A DNA stretch of 64,000 nt from Oscillospiraceae bacterium. Its GTDB lineage: Bacteria > Bacillota > Clostridia > Oscillospirales > Ruminococcaceae. The notes below the pieces were generated by a model. That model did not search any database. It was not told the origin of the DNA and saw only the letters and a program-made list of their open reading frames with translations. The stretch lies in assembly GCA_017828975.1 (NCBI GenBank), contig JAGAJN010000005.1, positions 62,001-126,000 on the forward strand, in the 5' to 3' direction. The position numbers and the translations under genes were made by a program. Below, in pieces: positions 43,000 to 52,978 of the stretch; position 1 is the first letter of the stretch; each line of letters opens with the position of its first letter.

Positions 43000-44715
43000 A
43001 TGAACGAAATGGAGCTTTATTCCCTCTGGTGCGAAAAGGCGGTTGACGACCCCGATCTGAAAGCTGAGCTTGATTCTATCAAAGACGATGCCGACGCTAT
43101 TAAGGACAGGTTTTACCGTGACCTTGAATTCGGTACAGGCGGTCTGAGAGGCGTTATCGGCGCAGGAAGCTACCGTATGAATATTTACACCGTAAGACGT
43201 GCTACACAGGGTCTTGCGGATTATGTTAAGGAGGCTTTTGACAAGCCCTCCGTGGCTATCGCTTACGACAGCCGTATCAAGTCCGACGTATTTGCAAAGC
43301 AGGCAGCGTCCGTACTGGCTGCTAACGGCATAAAGGTTTACATCTATCCCGAGCTTATGCCTACACCTATGCTCTCCTTTGCTGTAAGAGAGCTGAATTG
43401 CAGCGCAGGTATTGTTATTACCGCAAGCCACAACCCCGCTAAGTATAACGGATATAAGGTTTACGGTCCCGACGGCTGCCAGCTCACACTTGAAGCAGCT
43501 GAGATAGTTCTCGGCAAGATAGAATCCGTTGATATGTTTGGCGGTGCAAAGGTCATCTCCTTTGATGAAGGTCTTGGCAGTGGAATGATCGAATTCATCT
43601 CCGATGCAGTTATCGAAAAGTATCTTAACAAGGTTTCCGAGCAAGGTATCCACACCGACCTGTGCGCTTCCAGCGGTCTGAAGGTCGTGTACACTCCCCT
43701 TAACGGTACAGGAAACAAGCCCGTAAGAGCTATCCTGAAGAAGATCGGCATTAACGATGTCACCGTTGTTCCCGAGCAGGAATATCCCAACGGAAACTTC
43801 ACCACCTGCCCCTTCCCCAACCCCGAGATAAAGGAAGCTCTGGAGCTTGGACTCAAGCTTTGCGAGGAAGTTAAGCCCGACCTGCTGCTGGCTACCGACC
43901 CCGACGCTGACCGTGTAGGTATCGCTGTTCCCTCCGATAACGGATATGTTCTGTTCACAGGAAACGAAGTCGGCGCATTGCTCCTCGAATACATCTGCGC
44001 TGAGAGAACAAAGCTTGGCACAATGCCCGCTGATCCTATCGCAGTAAAGACCATCGTTACCACCGACATTACCAAGGCAATTGCCAAGGAATACGGCGTT
44101 AAGATAGTTGAAGTCCTCACAGGCTTCAAGTTTATCGGCGAACAGATCGGCTTCTTAGAGGCAAAGGGCGAGGAAAACCGCTATATATTCGGCTTTGAGG
44201 AGAGCTACGGCTATCTTGCAGGCTCTTATGTTAGAGATAAGGACGCTGTTGTTGCTTCTATGCTCATCTGCGAAATGGCTGCTTATTACAGAACAAAGGG
44301 CATTTCCCTGCTTCAGGCAAGAGAGAATATGTACAAGAAGTACGGCGTTTACACCCACACTCAGAAGAGCTTCACCTGCGAAGGCGTTACAGGTATGCAG
44401 CGCATGAAGGAGCTTATGAAGATGCTTCGTGAGGAAACTCCCAAGGAGATCGGCGGATTTAAGGTCACTGAGTTCTCCGATTATATCGCAAGCGTTACCG
44501 TAAACACCGCAACAGGCGAAAAGACCGCTATTACCCTGCCTAAGTCGGACGTTCTGGGATTTATTCTGGAAAACGGTGCAACCGTTATTATCCGTCCCTC
44601 CGGCACAGAGCCTAAAATCAAGGCTTACTACACCACCACCGGAACCACCAAGGCAGAAGCAGATGCTCTCGAAGCTAAGATCTCCGACAGCTTCCGTCAG
44701 ATACTTGGTTTCTGA
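43000..44715 (+). CDS. Phospho-sugar mutase (phosphoglucomutase/phosphomannomutase)
   Basis: Alpha-D-phosphohexomutase of 571 aa, the PgcA-type long form that interconverts glucose 1- and 6-phosphate. The phosphoserine loop is VITASHNPAKYNGYKVY near residue 146, the metal loop DPDADRVG near residue 303, the sugar loop GFEESYGYL and the phosphate-binding loop RPSGTEPKIKAYY at the C-terminus. GAGGTGA lies before the ATG. Glucose specificity is likely but not certain from sequence. Confidence 0.94.
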   Translation: MNEMELYSLWCEKAVDDPDLKAELDSIKDDADAIKDRFYRDLEFGTGGLRGVIGAGSYRMNIYTVRRATQGLADYVKEAFDKPSVAIAYDSRIKSDVFAKQAASVLAANGIKVYIYPELMPTPMLSFAVRELNCSAGIVITASHNPAKYNGYKVYGPDGCQLTLEAAEIVLGKIESVDMFGGAKVISFDEGLGSGMIEFISDAVIEKYLNKVSEQGIHTDLCASSGLKVVYTPLNGTGNKPVRAILKKIGINDVTVVPEQEYPNGNFTTCPFPNPEIKEALELGLKLCEEVKPDLLLATDPDADRVGIAVPSDNGYVLFTGNEVGALLLEYICAERTKLGTMPADPIAVKTIVTTDITKAIAKEYGVKIVEVLTGFKFIGEQIGFLEAKGEENRYIFGFEESYGYLAGSYVRDKDAVVASMLICEMAAYYRTKGISLLQARENMYKKYGVYTHTQKSFTCEGVTGMQRMKELMKMLREETPKEIGGFKVTEFSDYIASVTVNTATGEKTAITLPKSDVLGFILENGATVIIRPSGTEPKIKAYYTTTGTTKAEADALEAKISDSFRQILGF

Positions 44716-44740
44716 TTTAAACTATAAGCTATAAAAAAAG

Positions 44741-44779
44741 AAAATCCTTGTCGGGCGTAATGCTCGGCAAGGATTTTTT
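44741..44779. terminator. bidirectional terminator
   Basis: AAAATCCTTG (44741-44750) pairs with CAAGGATTTT (44768-44777), with T runs on both sides. It separates convergent genes. Confidence 0.9.
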
Positions 44780-44793
44780 GTTAATGTGAATTA

Positions 44794-45783
44794 TCAGCTT
44801 TCGGGTTCGCCGTAATCATAACCCGAATACTCAAAAACATCATCGGTAATATACAGATCACCCGAATCGGACAGCAGCTCTGTTCCCCTGTTGGGATCGA
44901 GAAGCATTTTTATTGCACGGTGGTTAACGGTAACGGAAACGTCCGTATGATCGCCGCCGAACTCACCGTCCAGTGTCCAGGGCACAGCCTCTTCCGAAAT
45001 AAACCTGGCATTTTTCGTCTTGAAGCAGTAGAAGCAAGGCGCACTCAACTCCCTGCGTATCAGATAATTGATGGTGTGCTGCAGCTCAATAAGCGTCTGG
45101 GGCATACGAATGAGAAAGCCCTCGTAAATGCCGTCGTCCATAAGCACATCATCAACGCTGAGCCGCTTCAAGCCGCCGACAGATTTGGAATTGGATATCA
45201 TACCGAAAATAAAAGTGTCCTCTATCTCCATATCATCGGTGGTTATCTTCATTTTGTAGCCCTTTATCTCACCAAGACGCTTTACGCCCTCCATTATATA
45301 GGCAAGAGTACCGAAGATGTTTTTCAGCTGCTGGGAGGTCATATATGCAACGTCCGTAAATGCGCCGAATGCGGCTATATAGGTGAAATACCGGTCATTG
45401 AAGCCGCCGATGTCCAGCTGCTTCGGCTCGCCGTTTACGATACATTTCACCGCAGCGGGCATATACTTGGGAATACGCAGACTTGATGCGAAATCGTTTA
45501 CCGTGCCCGCAGGGATATATCCCATAAGCGGACGATTTTCCTCGGGAATGGATAAGATGCCCCTGATAGTTTCGTTAAGCGTACCGTCACCGCCGCTGCA
45601 AACAACAATGTCGCTGTTGGGCGCTTCTCTCATAACAACGCTGTTAGCGTCCAGCACCGCCTGAGTGGGGTGTGCCAGAACATCGCAGCCCATTGCGGTA
45701 AAGGTGTCGATTATTTCCGCCAGATGATGCTTTATCAGACCTTTTCCCGAATGTGGATTATAAACAAAAAGCATTTTTTTCAT
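44794..45783 (-). CDS. Diacylglycerol kinase family lipid kinase (YegS/DgkB-like)
   Basis: 329 aa with the DAGK catalytic domain: LFVYNPHSGKG at residues 4-14 and the ATP-site VCSGGDGTLNETIRGI near residue 60. The C-terminal beta-sandwich domain includes GGFNDRYFTYIAAFGAF and WTLDGEFGG. Members phosphorylate diacylglycerol or related lipids at the membrane; the exact lipid is not visible. GGAGG lies 11 bases before the ATG. Confidence 0.92.
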   Translation of the reverse strand: MKKMLFVYNPHSGKGLIKHHLAEIIDTFTAMGCDVLAHPTQAVLDANSVVMREAPNSDIVVCSGGDGTLNETIRGILSIPEENRPLMGYIPAGTVNDFASSLRIPKYMPAAVKCIVNGEPKQLDIGGFNDRYFTYIAAFGAFTDVAYMTSQQLKNIFGTLAYIMEGVKRLGEIKGYKMKITTDDMEIEDTFIFGMISNSKSVGGLKRLSVDDVLMDDGIYEGFLIRMPQTLIELQHTINYLIRRELSAPCFYCFKTKNARFISEEAVPWTLDGEFGGDHTDVSVTVNHRAIKMLLDPNRGTELLSDSGDLYITDDVFEYSGYDYGEPES

Positions 45784-45836
45784 AACAGGTCATGCCTCCC
45801 TAAAGAAGCATATCCTCCTTTCAACAGCGTGATTTA

Positions 45837-47006
45837 TCAGGAAAAATCCACGTCAACGGTAATAACGCATTGACAGCGGCTGTCAGCGGTTTTTACAGCT
45901 TCCGAAACGTAAGCCGCCGCCTTATCCTTTTCCTGCTGGGTAAATTTACCCTTTAATACCAGGTCGAAAATCAGGTTGATGTTGTTTTCTCCGTCGGTAA
46001 CTCTGAAATCGTGAATGGAATATTCGGGGTCGTATTCCTTTACAATGCCCTGAACCATTGATCTCAGCTCATTTGTCCTCTCGCAGTTTACGCAGACGGG
46101 GTCCATATGAATTACCATAAGCACGCCCGTTTCGTGAAATATTTTCTTTTCAACAGCGTCAATGGTTTCGTGAGCCGCCACAATATCCACATTATCGGGC
46201 ACTTCGGCATGTGCGGAAGCAAATACCCTTCCCGGACCGTAATCGTGCACCATCAGGTCGTGAACGCCCGTTATCTCGTCCCCCGACATAATGATCTCAC
46301 GCAGTTTTTCCACCAATTCGGGGGACGGCGGACCTCCAAGCAGCAGGTCGATAGTTTCCTTAGCCATACCGAAGCCGCCATAGATGATAAATCCCGCAAC
46401 CAGCAGACCGATTATGCCGTCAATGCTGAATGGCAGAAAATGTCCGATAACAGTTGCCGCAATAACTGCGCTTGTGGAAATTACATCATTCAGACTGTCC
46501 CTTGCCGTAGCCTTCATCACCGAGGAAGAGATGGTTTTGGCTATGTAGCTGTAATAGGAGAACATCCACAGTTTCACCAGCACGGACGCCGCCAGAATAC
46601 AGATAAGCGGCACGCTGAACGCCATTTCCGCGGGGTGAATGACCTTGTCCGCCGAGGTTTTCAGCAGTTCAAAGCCCACCAGCATTATAATGAACGAAAC
46701 TATCAGCGAGGATATGTACTCAAATCTTCCGTGACCGAAGGGGTGTTCCCTGTCGGGTACGAGATTTGAAAGCCTAGCGCCGACAATCGCCACAAAACAG
46801 CTGCCCATATCAGAAAGATTGTTGAAGGCGTCCGACATAATGGCAACGCTTTTCATCATCAGTCCGATAGTCAGCTTTAACCCAAACAAAAACAGGTTGC
46901 AGATAATTCCCAGCATGCCGCCAAGAATGCCGTACCTTTCACGGACGGTCTTATCCTCGACGTTTTCGTAATCCTTTATAAAAATTTTGGCAAGATGCCG
47001 TATCAT
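45837..47006 (-). CDS. Cation diffusion facilitator family transporter
   Basis: Six-helix efflux antiporter of 389 aa for divalent metals. Conserved membrane metal sites appear as SDAFNNLSDMGS (helix 2) and the helix-5 region with TARDSLNDVISTSAV; the inner loop has DREHPFGHGRFEY. A C-terminal cytoplasmic domain (DLMVHDYGPGRVFASAHAEVP) completes the family layout, with an extra C-terminal extension of about 80 residues. The DxxxN/D pattern does not fix the metal; Mn or Zn is possible. GAGGTGA precedes the ATG. Confidence 0.93.
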   Translation of the reverse strand: MIRHLAKIFIKDYENVEDKTVRERYGILGGMLGIICNLFLFGLKLTIGLMMKSVAIMSDAFNNLSDMGSCFVAIVGARLSNLVPDREHPFGHGRFEYISSLIVSFIIMLVGFELLKTSADKVIHPAEMAFSVPLICILAASVLVKLWMFSYYSYIAKTISSSVMKATARDSLNDVISTSAVIAATVIGHFLPFSIDGIIGLLVAGFIIYGGFGMAKETIDLLLGGPPSPELVEKLREIIMSGDEITGVHDLMVHDYGPGRVFASAHAEVPDNVDIVAAHETIDAVEKKIFHETGVLMVIHMDPVCVNCERTNELRSMVQGIVKEYDPEYSIHDFRVTDGENNINLIFDLVLKGKFTQQEKDKAAAYVSEAVKTADSRCQCVITVDVDFS

Positions 47007-47058
47007 AAAGTCACCTCATATCGTATGAAAAATGGGCAATGTATGCTAAATATATAAT

Positions 47059-47125
47059 ATCGGAACAGGACGAAAAATATACATTGTCCGAACATTATTA
47101 TATATCTAAATCGGCTGTATGTCAA
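47059..47125 (-). promoter_or_regulatory. promoter and possible operator of the CDF gene
   Basis: Minus strand TTGACA (47120-47125) with AATAAT at 47096-47101 (spacer 18) or TATAAT at 47099-47104 (spacer 15). Downstream, around the expected start of transcription, TGTCCGA (47084-47090) and TCGGAACA (47059-47066) form an imperfect inverted repeat. The regulator is unknown. Confidence 0.5.
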
Positions 47126-47179
47126 GATTTTCCTACAAAAACTCAAATAAATCTCATCAAACAGTCACTAATTATTGTG

Positions 47180-47977
47180 TCAGCACGCCGGAAACAAATC
47201 CAGCATTTCTGTTATTTTCCCCCGAAAAGCCAGCGCAGTCTTTTCGTTGATTTTCGCTATATTTTCACAGCTAATGAAATCAGGAGAAAAATGCTGTTCA
47301 AAGGTTCTAATCTCGGATAATAAGCCGCTGTCCGAATATTTGCATTCCAGATTAAATACCGACCAAGACATAGATAAAAGTGATTCATCAGACAAGCATT
47401 TTTCAACATAAGTGTCATAAGAAAGCAATTCTTCATCGGTTTCAGCCATAAGAAGTCTGTTGTAGGAAGTTTCTATTAATTGAAGCTGTCTGTTTTTATC
47501 AAAAGTATAGCTTGAATAGTCCATCATAAAGCCCGAAAATTTACGATAATTACAGCATATATAAGCAGTGAGAGCGTTTGAAGAATAGGCTGTTATCTGC
47601 ACTTTGTATAAAAAATGCCCGTTATCAAAGCTCAAAACCGCAATCCTATCGTCATCATATATTAAAACTTCAATATGACTCGGGCAGGAATTTTCAAACG
47701 CCATGCTTAATATCAGTTTATCGTTTTCATCATAACAATGCTCCGTATAATTACCGCTGACGGGTTTTCTTGAAAGCTTTGAAAAGGCTTTGGTCTTTTT
47801 GTGTGCAAGGACATCGCACAAATCGAAATTTATCGGATAAGAATCCACTTTGGAAATTACCTTCGTTTTTACCTTGCTTTTGCAGCTTTCAATTAAGCTG
47901 TCATATTCATTATGATATTTCAAGTAATATTCCCGAAAAAGCTCTTTTCCCTTTTTAAGGCGGTCTATATCTATCAT
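47180..47977 (-). CDS. uncharacterised protein, 265 aa
   Basis: I recognise no family. It is soluble by appearance, starting with a Lys/Tyr-rich helical region (IDRLKKGKELFREYYLKYHNEYD), then a beta-rich middle (HIEVLIYDDDRIAVLSFDNGHFLYKVQI) and an acidic helical end. It contains scattered Cys and many Tyr and Ser but no catalytic motif or signal peptide. GGGACGGGGA precedes the ATG. Codon use is more AT-rich than in the CDF and clpE genes and it lies beside a tRNA cluster, which fits acquired DNA. It could belong to the varied immunity-protein class, but this is a guess. Confidence 0.7.
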   Translation of the reverse strand: MIDIDRLKKGKELFREYYLKYHNEYDSLIESCKSKVKTKVISKVDSYPINFDLCDVLAHKKTKAFSKLSRKPVSGNYTEHCYDENDKLILSMAFENSCPSHIEVLIYDDDRIAVLSFDNGHFLYKVQITAYSSNALTAYICCNYRKFSGFMMDYSSYTFDKNRQLQLIETSYNRLLMAETDEELLSYDTYVEKCLSDESLLSMSWSVFNLECKYSDSGLLSEIRTFEQHFSPDFISCENIAKINEKTALAFRGKITEMLDLFPAC

Positions 47978-48082
47978 AAACTATTCCCCGTCCCGATTAA
48001 AATAAAAAAGCTCGGGAAATCACCCCAAGCCCTGACAATTCCGTTACCCCGCAGAAAAAATTTCCAAGATGAAACGATATAG

Positions 48083-48107
48083 AAAAAACCCGAGAAAAAC
48101 TCTCAGG
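48083..48107 (-). terminator. terminator of the tRNA operon
   Basis: TCTCAGG (48101-48107) pairs with CCCGAGA (48089-48095), one G-U; followed on the minus strand by six T. Confidence 0.8.
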
Positions 48108-48122
48108 CTTATCTTTAAATTG

Positions 48123-48200
<78 letters not shown>

Positions 48201-48204
48201 ATAT

Positions 48205-48281
48205 TGGCGCGCCATGCTGGATTCGAACCAGCGGCTTACTGCTTAGAAGGCAGTTACTCTATCCAGCTGAGTTAATGGCGC
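48205..48281 (-). tRNA. tRNA-Arg (UCU)
   Basis: 77 nt with encoded CCA; acceptor GCGCCAT/ATGGCGC, anticodon loop CTTCTAA, T arm GCTGG TTCGAAT CCAGC. Reads AGA/AGG. Confidence 0.97.
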
Positions 48282-48285
48282 ACAT

Positions 48286-48359
48286 TGGAGCGGGTGATGG
48301 GAATCGAACCCACGCGACCAGCTTGGAAGGCTGGGATTCTACCATTGAACTACACCCGC
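48286..48359 (-). tRNA. tRNA-Gly (UCC)
   Basis: 74 nt with encoded CCA; acceptor GCGGGTG/CACCCGC, anticodon loop CTTCCAA. First of the three tRNAs in transcription order; spacing to the next is four bases. Confidence 0.97.
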
Positions 48360-48432
48360 AATATTTCTGCTTGAAAGAAAACTCTGCAAGCTTTTCTGCT
48401 TGAATTTGTTTATCTCTCTCAGCGACTCTATT

Positions 48433-48461
48433 ATTATATCACAACCGGCTTGCTTTGTCAA
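48433..48461 (-). promoter_or_regulatory. consensus promoter of the tRNA operon
   Basis: Minus strand TTGACA (48456-48461), 17-base spacer, TATAAT (48433-48438): a perfect sigma-A match, about 74 bases before tRNA-Gly. Confidence 0.9.
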
Positions 48462-48509
48462 GCTTTTTTCAGAAAAATATTTTAATTAACCTTTATACGA
48501 TATTTCGTT

Positions 48510-48548
48510 AAAACAGGCAGCTGTCAGACAAAGACAGCCGTCTGTTTT
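48510..48548 (-). terminator. terminator after clpE
   Basis: AAAACAG...CTGTTTT outer stem with GCTGTC/GACAGC inner stem (48519-48537), TTTT on the minus strand. Confidence 0.75.
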
Positions 48549-48559
48549 CAAACGAAAAA

Positions 48560-50881
48560 TTACTTTGCAGTAACGGTTATCTCACCGTTATCGGCAGAAA
48601 GCTCAATAGTTCCAATGCCCTTATCCGAATCAATGATAAGCTGAGCCGTTTTATCCTCAACATCTGTGCGGATAACACGTCTGATGTCCCTTGCACCGAA
48701 CTTGCCGCCGTAGGACTTCTCGGCAATAGCCTCCAGCGCCGCCTTGTCATAGCGAAACGCAATGCCCTTTTCCAGGAGAGGTTCCTTCATTTCGTCAAGC
48801 ATAAGAGCAGCAATATCGCAGTAATTCTCCTTGGTAAGGGGATCAAATACAACTACCTCGTCAATACGGCTGAGAAATTCGGGACGGAGGAACTCGGACA
48901 GTGCCTTCATCGCCTTTTCCTTGGAGATCTCCCCTGCCGTCTTGTTAAAGCCAACGCCTGTGCTCTTATCGGTGGAGCCTGCATTTGATGTCATAGCGAT
49001 AATAGTGTTCTCAAAGCTTACGGAACGCCCCTGTGCGTCGTTTATCTTTCCCTCGTCAAGTATCTGGAGGAGAATGTTCATCACATCGGGGTGCGCCTTC
49101 TCTATCTCATCAAACAGAACAACGGAGTAAGGCTTTCTTCTGACCTTTTCGGTCAGCTGACCTGCCTCGTCATAGCCAACATATCCCGGAGGTGAACCGA
49201 TAAGTCTGGAAAGCGAATGTTTCTCCATATACTCGGTCATATCTATCCTGATAAGCGGGTCATTTCCGTCAAACAGCTCCTGCGCCAGCACCTTGACAAG
49301 CTCGGTCTTTCCCACACCCGTAGGTCCCACGAAAATGAACGAAGCGGGACGGCGTCGCTTTGAAAGCTGCACTCTTGTACGCTTGATAGCCTTGCTTACA
49401 GCCTCAACCGCCTTATCCTGACCGATAATGTGCTTTTTAAGCTCCGTTTCAAGGGAAGCCATCTTCTTGTACTCCGACTCTGCCACCTTTGCAGCGGGAA
49501 TTCCCGTCCAAAGCTCTATTACCTTTGAAATATCGGTTTCCGTAACATACAGCTCGGCAATTGCCTTTTCAAGTTCGGAAAGCTTCTCCTCTTCCCTGCT
49601 TATCTCGCCCTTGATCTCCGCCAGCTTTGCATAATCGGGCTCGGAAGCGTCCTCATAGTCCTTCTGCTCATTGCGAAGCTTCTCCAGATTTTCCGCCGTG
49701 CTGTCATAGTCGGACAGTTCATCGCTTCTGATACATCTGTATGCACAAGCTTCATCAAGCAGGTCGATCGCCTTATCGGGCAAAAATCTGTCGTTGATAT
49801 ATCTCTCGGATAACACCGCACAGCGTCTGAGCAGCTCGTCGCTTATCTTTACACGATGATGCTCCTCGTAATATTCCCTTATACCAAGAAGAACGCTGTA
49901 AGTATTTTCAACGGTAGGCTCGGGAACGGTAACAGGCTGGAAACGTCTTTCAAGGGCACTGTCCTTTTCGATATATTTGCGGTACTCATTAAAAGTAGTC
50001 GCACCGATGACCTGCACCTCACCTCTGGAAAGAGCGGGTTTAAGGATATTTGCGGCATTCATGGAGCCTTCGCTGTCGCCTGCACCTACAAGGCTGTGCA
50101 CCTCGTCGATAAACAGTATTATGTTGCCCTCTGCCTTGACCTCTTCGATAAGCCCCTTTACACGGCTCTCAAACTGTCCTCTGAACTGTGTTCCCGCAAC
50201 CAGAGCCGTAAGGTCAAGCAGATAAAGCTGCTTATTTTTCAGCCTGAACGGGACATCTCCCGAAACTATCTTCTGAGCAATGCCCTCAACAATAGCAGTC
50301 TTGCCGACACCCGGTTCACCTATCAGACAAGGATTGTTCTTCTGTCTTCGGCTGAGTATCTGGATCGTGCGGGCGATCTCCTTTTCTCTGCCGATTATCC
50401 TGTCAAGCTCGCCGTCCGCAGCCTGCTGAGTAAGATTTGTGCAATAGGTTTCGAGGAACTTGCCCTTTCCCTTTTTGGAACTGTTAGGATTGGGACGACC
50501 GCCCATTTTCGGGGATACAGGCTCTGCGTCCTCACCGTTGTCCTGCCTGCGGTTAGCGGAAAATGCACTTCCGAGATGTCCCAGACTGTTCTGTATACCG
50601 CCCAGCATATTCTGTATAAACGGCGGGATAGCACCCGTGCCGCCTCTTTCAAAGGAATCCCCGTCACCCATATCGAAATCATCGGAGAATTCTGTCATTT
50701 CATCCGCAAACTGCTCGATCTCGTCATCGGTGATACCCATCTGGTCCATATATTCCTTTACCTGCGGGATATTCAGCTCCCTTGCGCAGACAAGGCATAA
50801 TCCCTCGTTTTTCTTTTCTTCGCCCTGAATAGCAGAGATAAACACCACAGCTGTTCGTTTCTTACATCTTGTGCAAAGCAT
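48560..50881 (-). CDS. clpE: ATP-dependent Clp unfoldase, ClpE-type with N-terminal zinc finger
   Basis: 773-aa Hsp100 protein that unfolds substrates for ClpP. The N-terminal C4 zinc finger (C3-x2-C6 and C29-x2-C32) replaces the ClpC N-domain and marks the ClpE branch. A Gly/Asn linker leads to AAA domain 1 ([18 protein letters not shown]), a coiled-coil middle ([22 protein letters not shown]) and AAA domain 2 ([19 protein letters not shown]). The ATG at 50881 has GGAGG; a TTG 12 bases earlier is in frame but overlaps that site. No CtsR operator is seen; the gene follows the cvpA-like gene and probably belongs to that operon. Confidence 0.9.
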   Translation of the reverse strand: MLCTRCKKRTAVVFISAIQGEEKKNEGLCLVCARELNIPQVKEYMDQMGITDDEIEQFADEMTEFSDDFDMGDGDSFERGGTGAIPPFIQNMLGGIQNSLGHLGSAFSANRRQDNGEDAEPVSPKMGGRPNPNSSKKGKGKFLETYCTNLTQQAADGELDRIIGREKEIARTIQILSRRQKNNPCLIGEPGVGKTAIVEGIAQKIVSGDVPFRLKNKQLYLLDLTALVAGTQFRGQFESRVKGLIEEVKAEGNIILFIDEVHSLVGAGDSEGSMNAANILKPALSRGEVQVIGATTFNEYRKYIEKDSALERRFQPVTVPEPTVENTYSVLLGIREYYEEHHRVKISDELLRRCAVLSERYINDRFLPDKAIDLLDEACAYRCIRSDELSDYDSTAENLEKLRNEQKDYEDASEPDYAKLAEIKGEISREEEKLSELEKAIAELYVTETDISKVIELWTGIPAAKVAESEYKKMASLETELKKHIIGQDKAVEAVSKAIKRTRVQLSKRRRPASFIFVGPTGVGKTELVKVLAQELFDGNDPLIRIDMTEYMEKHSLSRLIGSPPGYVGYDEAGQLTEKVRRKPYSVVLFDEIEKAHPDVMNILLQILDEGKINDAQGRSVSFENTIIAMTSNAGSTDKSTGVGFNKTAGEISKEKAMKALSEFLRPEFLSRIDEVVVFDPLTKENYCDIAALMLDEMKEPLLEKGIAFRYDKAALEAIAEKSYGGKFGARDIRRVIRTDVEDKTAQLIIDSDKGIGTIELSADNGEITVTAK

Positions 50882-50908
50882 ATGATCCTCCAAATCCCGC
50901 CCTCGGTA

Positions 50909-51766
50909 TTACGAAAGCGAAAAATAATATATATACCTGTAAAAAACAGTATTGTCGATAGTTTCGGTGTTGACAAACGGGATAATATTTCCGCTGAGCC
51001 CGATAATTATCCTTAGAAGTGCGGTCAACAACGCCAGATACAAGCCCGCTTCAATAAGCCCCGCAGCGCCGCCGAGAACGGTGTTTGCCGTACCCACCAG
51101 CGGTATTTTCTTGACAGCCGAGCTTGCCCTCGAAAGCCTGCGGACTATTGTCATAGCCGCTCCGAATATAACGAAAAACAAAAGCGACCGAAGCAGATAG
51201 ACCGCCTCATACCTGATAAAATTCTCCTCGACATAAGCCGCCGCCTCGGCAGGCTCGCCCAGCACCGAACGGAGCAGCTTATCCCCCGTATCCTCATCGG
51301 CTGACGGAAGAATTCTCGGGACGACAATATTGGTCAGCTCTTTTAGTTTAGCATTAATTTCCTCTTTCGTCAATCCCGTTTTAGAATTTTCGGGAATATA
51401 CTTTAAAATTTCATCGGCAATATCGCCGTTTTCGGTACTGTTTACCCTATCTATAAAGTCATCTATCTCCGAATTGTCGGCATTATAACCGTATTCTGCG
51501 ATAATTGATCTAATTTTTTCCTTGATACTGACGCTTGCCTCGGTTATCTCCTTCTCAATAGCGGACGTTATAGGCTCTTTCAGATAGCCGTCATACAGCT
51601 TCGGGGCTGCCGCACGGCTTATAAACAGCGCCGCCGCAAAGCAGATAATATACCCGAAGAACATGACCATCATCTTGACAAAGCCCTTATTTGCCCCCGC
51701 AGCCGCACATATCACTATTATAAGTGCCGCAACAGCATCATAGACAAGTGCAGGACTAAACTCCAA
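50909..51766 (-). CDS. CvpA-like membrane protein
   Basis: 285 aa. The first two hydrophobic helices (DAVAALIIVICAAAGANKGFVKMMVMFFGYIICF) have the CvpA pattern, including the GxxKG turn. Then comes an unusually long hydrophilic acidic segment (about residues 65-190) and two C-terminal helices with VGTANTVLGGAAGLIEAGLY, a CvpA-like ending. CvpA proteins are linked to envelope stress and colicin V production, with no firm biochemical role. The TTG start at 51766 has GGGAGG seven bases upstream. Confidence 0.75.
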   Translation of the reverse strand: MEFSPALVYDAVAALIIVICAAAGANKGFVKMMVMFFGYIICFAAALFISRAAAPKLYDGYLKEPITSAIEKEITEASVSIKEKIRSIIAEYGYNADNSEIDDFIDRVNSTENGDIADEILKYIPENSKTGLTKEEINAKLKELTNIVVPRILPSADEDTGDKLLRSVLGEPAEAAAYVEENFIRYEAVYLLRSLLFFVIFGAAMTIVRRLSRASSAVKKIPLVGTANTVLGGAAGLIEAGLYLALLTALLRIIIGLSGNIIPFVNTETIDNTVFYRYIYYFSLS

Positions 51767-51787
51767 AGCAGTCCCTCCCAATTAATA

Positions 51788-52966
51788 TTAACCCGAAAAA
51801 TCAATTCGGTTTATCTCGTCATAGCCCAGCAGATATATATAACCTCCCAGCTTGACAAAGCCGTCATATTCATCGTCCAGAAAAACGCCTGCGCCCTCTG
51901 TGCCGTCGGCGTTATAAGATGATATTCCGGAAGACGTCAATATATAAGCTGTTGTTCCCTCAACGGTAATGTCCTTTGCGATACCGTTGACATTAAGCTC
52001 GTTGACGCTGTTGTCTGAGTTATTTATCAGCTTGAGAACCGTTCTTCTCCGCTCCTGATTTTCAAAAATGAGCGCAGTCAGCTCCTTTGAACTGTCAAAG
52101 TCGATAAGAGTGTTTTTGTATTCAACTGAGGTCTTATAATTGCCGCTTTCGTCGAAAAATGCGCACATATTGTCACCGAACATCAGCTCTCCGCCTTCCA
52201 CGGAGCATGTGGACATCGCCATGGTGCTGATAGTATCGGAAACCCACACAGAATCTCTCTCGCCGTATCGGTAACGTGTCATCTGGGAAACCAGCTCTCC
52301 CCCCGACGCACCGAGAGTTGTGACAACTATACCGTCGTTATTCTCGGTAAACGACACATCAATAATACGCCTGTCATTGGCAGTAAGGCTGAATATCAGC
52401 TCACCGTTCTGGTCAAAAACCGAAAGCTGCGACAGCGCCTTATCCGGACGGGTAATGACTGCGGTGTTGTCATTGCTGCTGAGCCGTGCAAAAAGTATGC
52501 TTTCCTCCATATTTTTCTCGAAAATGGTCTTGTGACGGTTCACCACCCGAAGCTTTTTGCCGCCCAGGTCGTAAATAAGCACACGTCTGCTGTTTGCCGC
52601 CATTACGGGATTGGCATACTCATGCTGAACATCGCAGTTAAGCTCGCCGTTTATATCGTAAATGCGCAGATGTGACTCGTCCAGCAGAGAAAAATAGCCG
52701 TTCATAGGCAGCAGCTGATAGCCCGAACCGCCCGTGATGGAAATGGGAAAATTCCCCTCTGCCAGTTCGCCGCTGTTTTCCACGGCAAACGAGGGTATCT
52801 TCTTCATAATGCCGTCCAGCTTGGGGTACCAGATATTTTTGGTCAGCACAACAGCCGCTGCCGCCGCAATAAGCAGCAGAGCGGGTATCAGCTTCTTTGC
52901 AAGGCTTTTGGCTTTTTTATTCCGCTTGAACCTTTTCATTTCTCTGACGTCGGTATTTATTGCCAT
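51788..52966 (-). CDS. membrane-anchored beta-propeller-like protein (DUF5711-like)
   Basis: 392 aa: basic N-terminus (KRFKRNKKAKSLAKK), one membrane helix (residues about 25-45), then an extracytoplasmic region of repeated beta blades (for example GYFSLLDESHLRIYDINGEL, RRVLIYDLGGKKLRVVNRHK, LSVFDQNGELIFSL). This matches the DUF5711 family of Clostridia, which has no known function. It lies 12 bases after truA and 21 before the cvpA-like gene, so it is part of the same operon. Confidence 0.78.
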   Translation of the reverse strand: MAINTDVREMKRFKRNKKAKSLAKKLIPALLLIAAAAAVVLTKNIWYPKLDGIMKKIPSFAVENSGELAEGNFPISITGGSGYQLLPMNGYFSLLDESHLRIYDINGELNCDVQHEYANPVMAANSRRVLIYDLGGKKLRVVNRHKTIFEKNMEESILFARLSSNDNTAVITRPDKALSQLSVFDQNGELIFSLTANDRRIIDVSFTENNDGIVVTTLGASGGELVSQMTRYRYGERDSVWVSDTISTMAMSTCSVEGGELMFGDNMCAFFDESGNYKTSVEYKNTLIDFDSSKELTALIFENQERRRTVLKLINNSDNSVNELNVNGIAKDITVEGTTAYILTSSGISSYNADGTEGAGVFLDDEYDGFVKLGGYIYLLGYDEINRIDFSG

Positions 52967-52978
52967 ATTTTACCTTCC

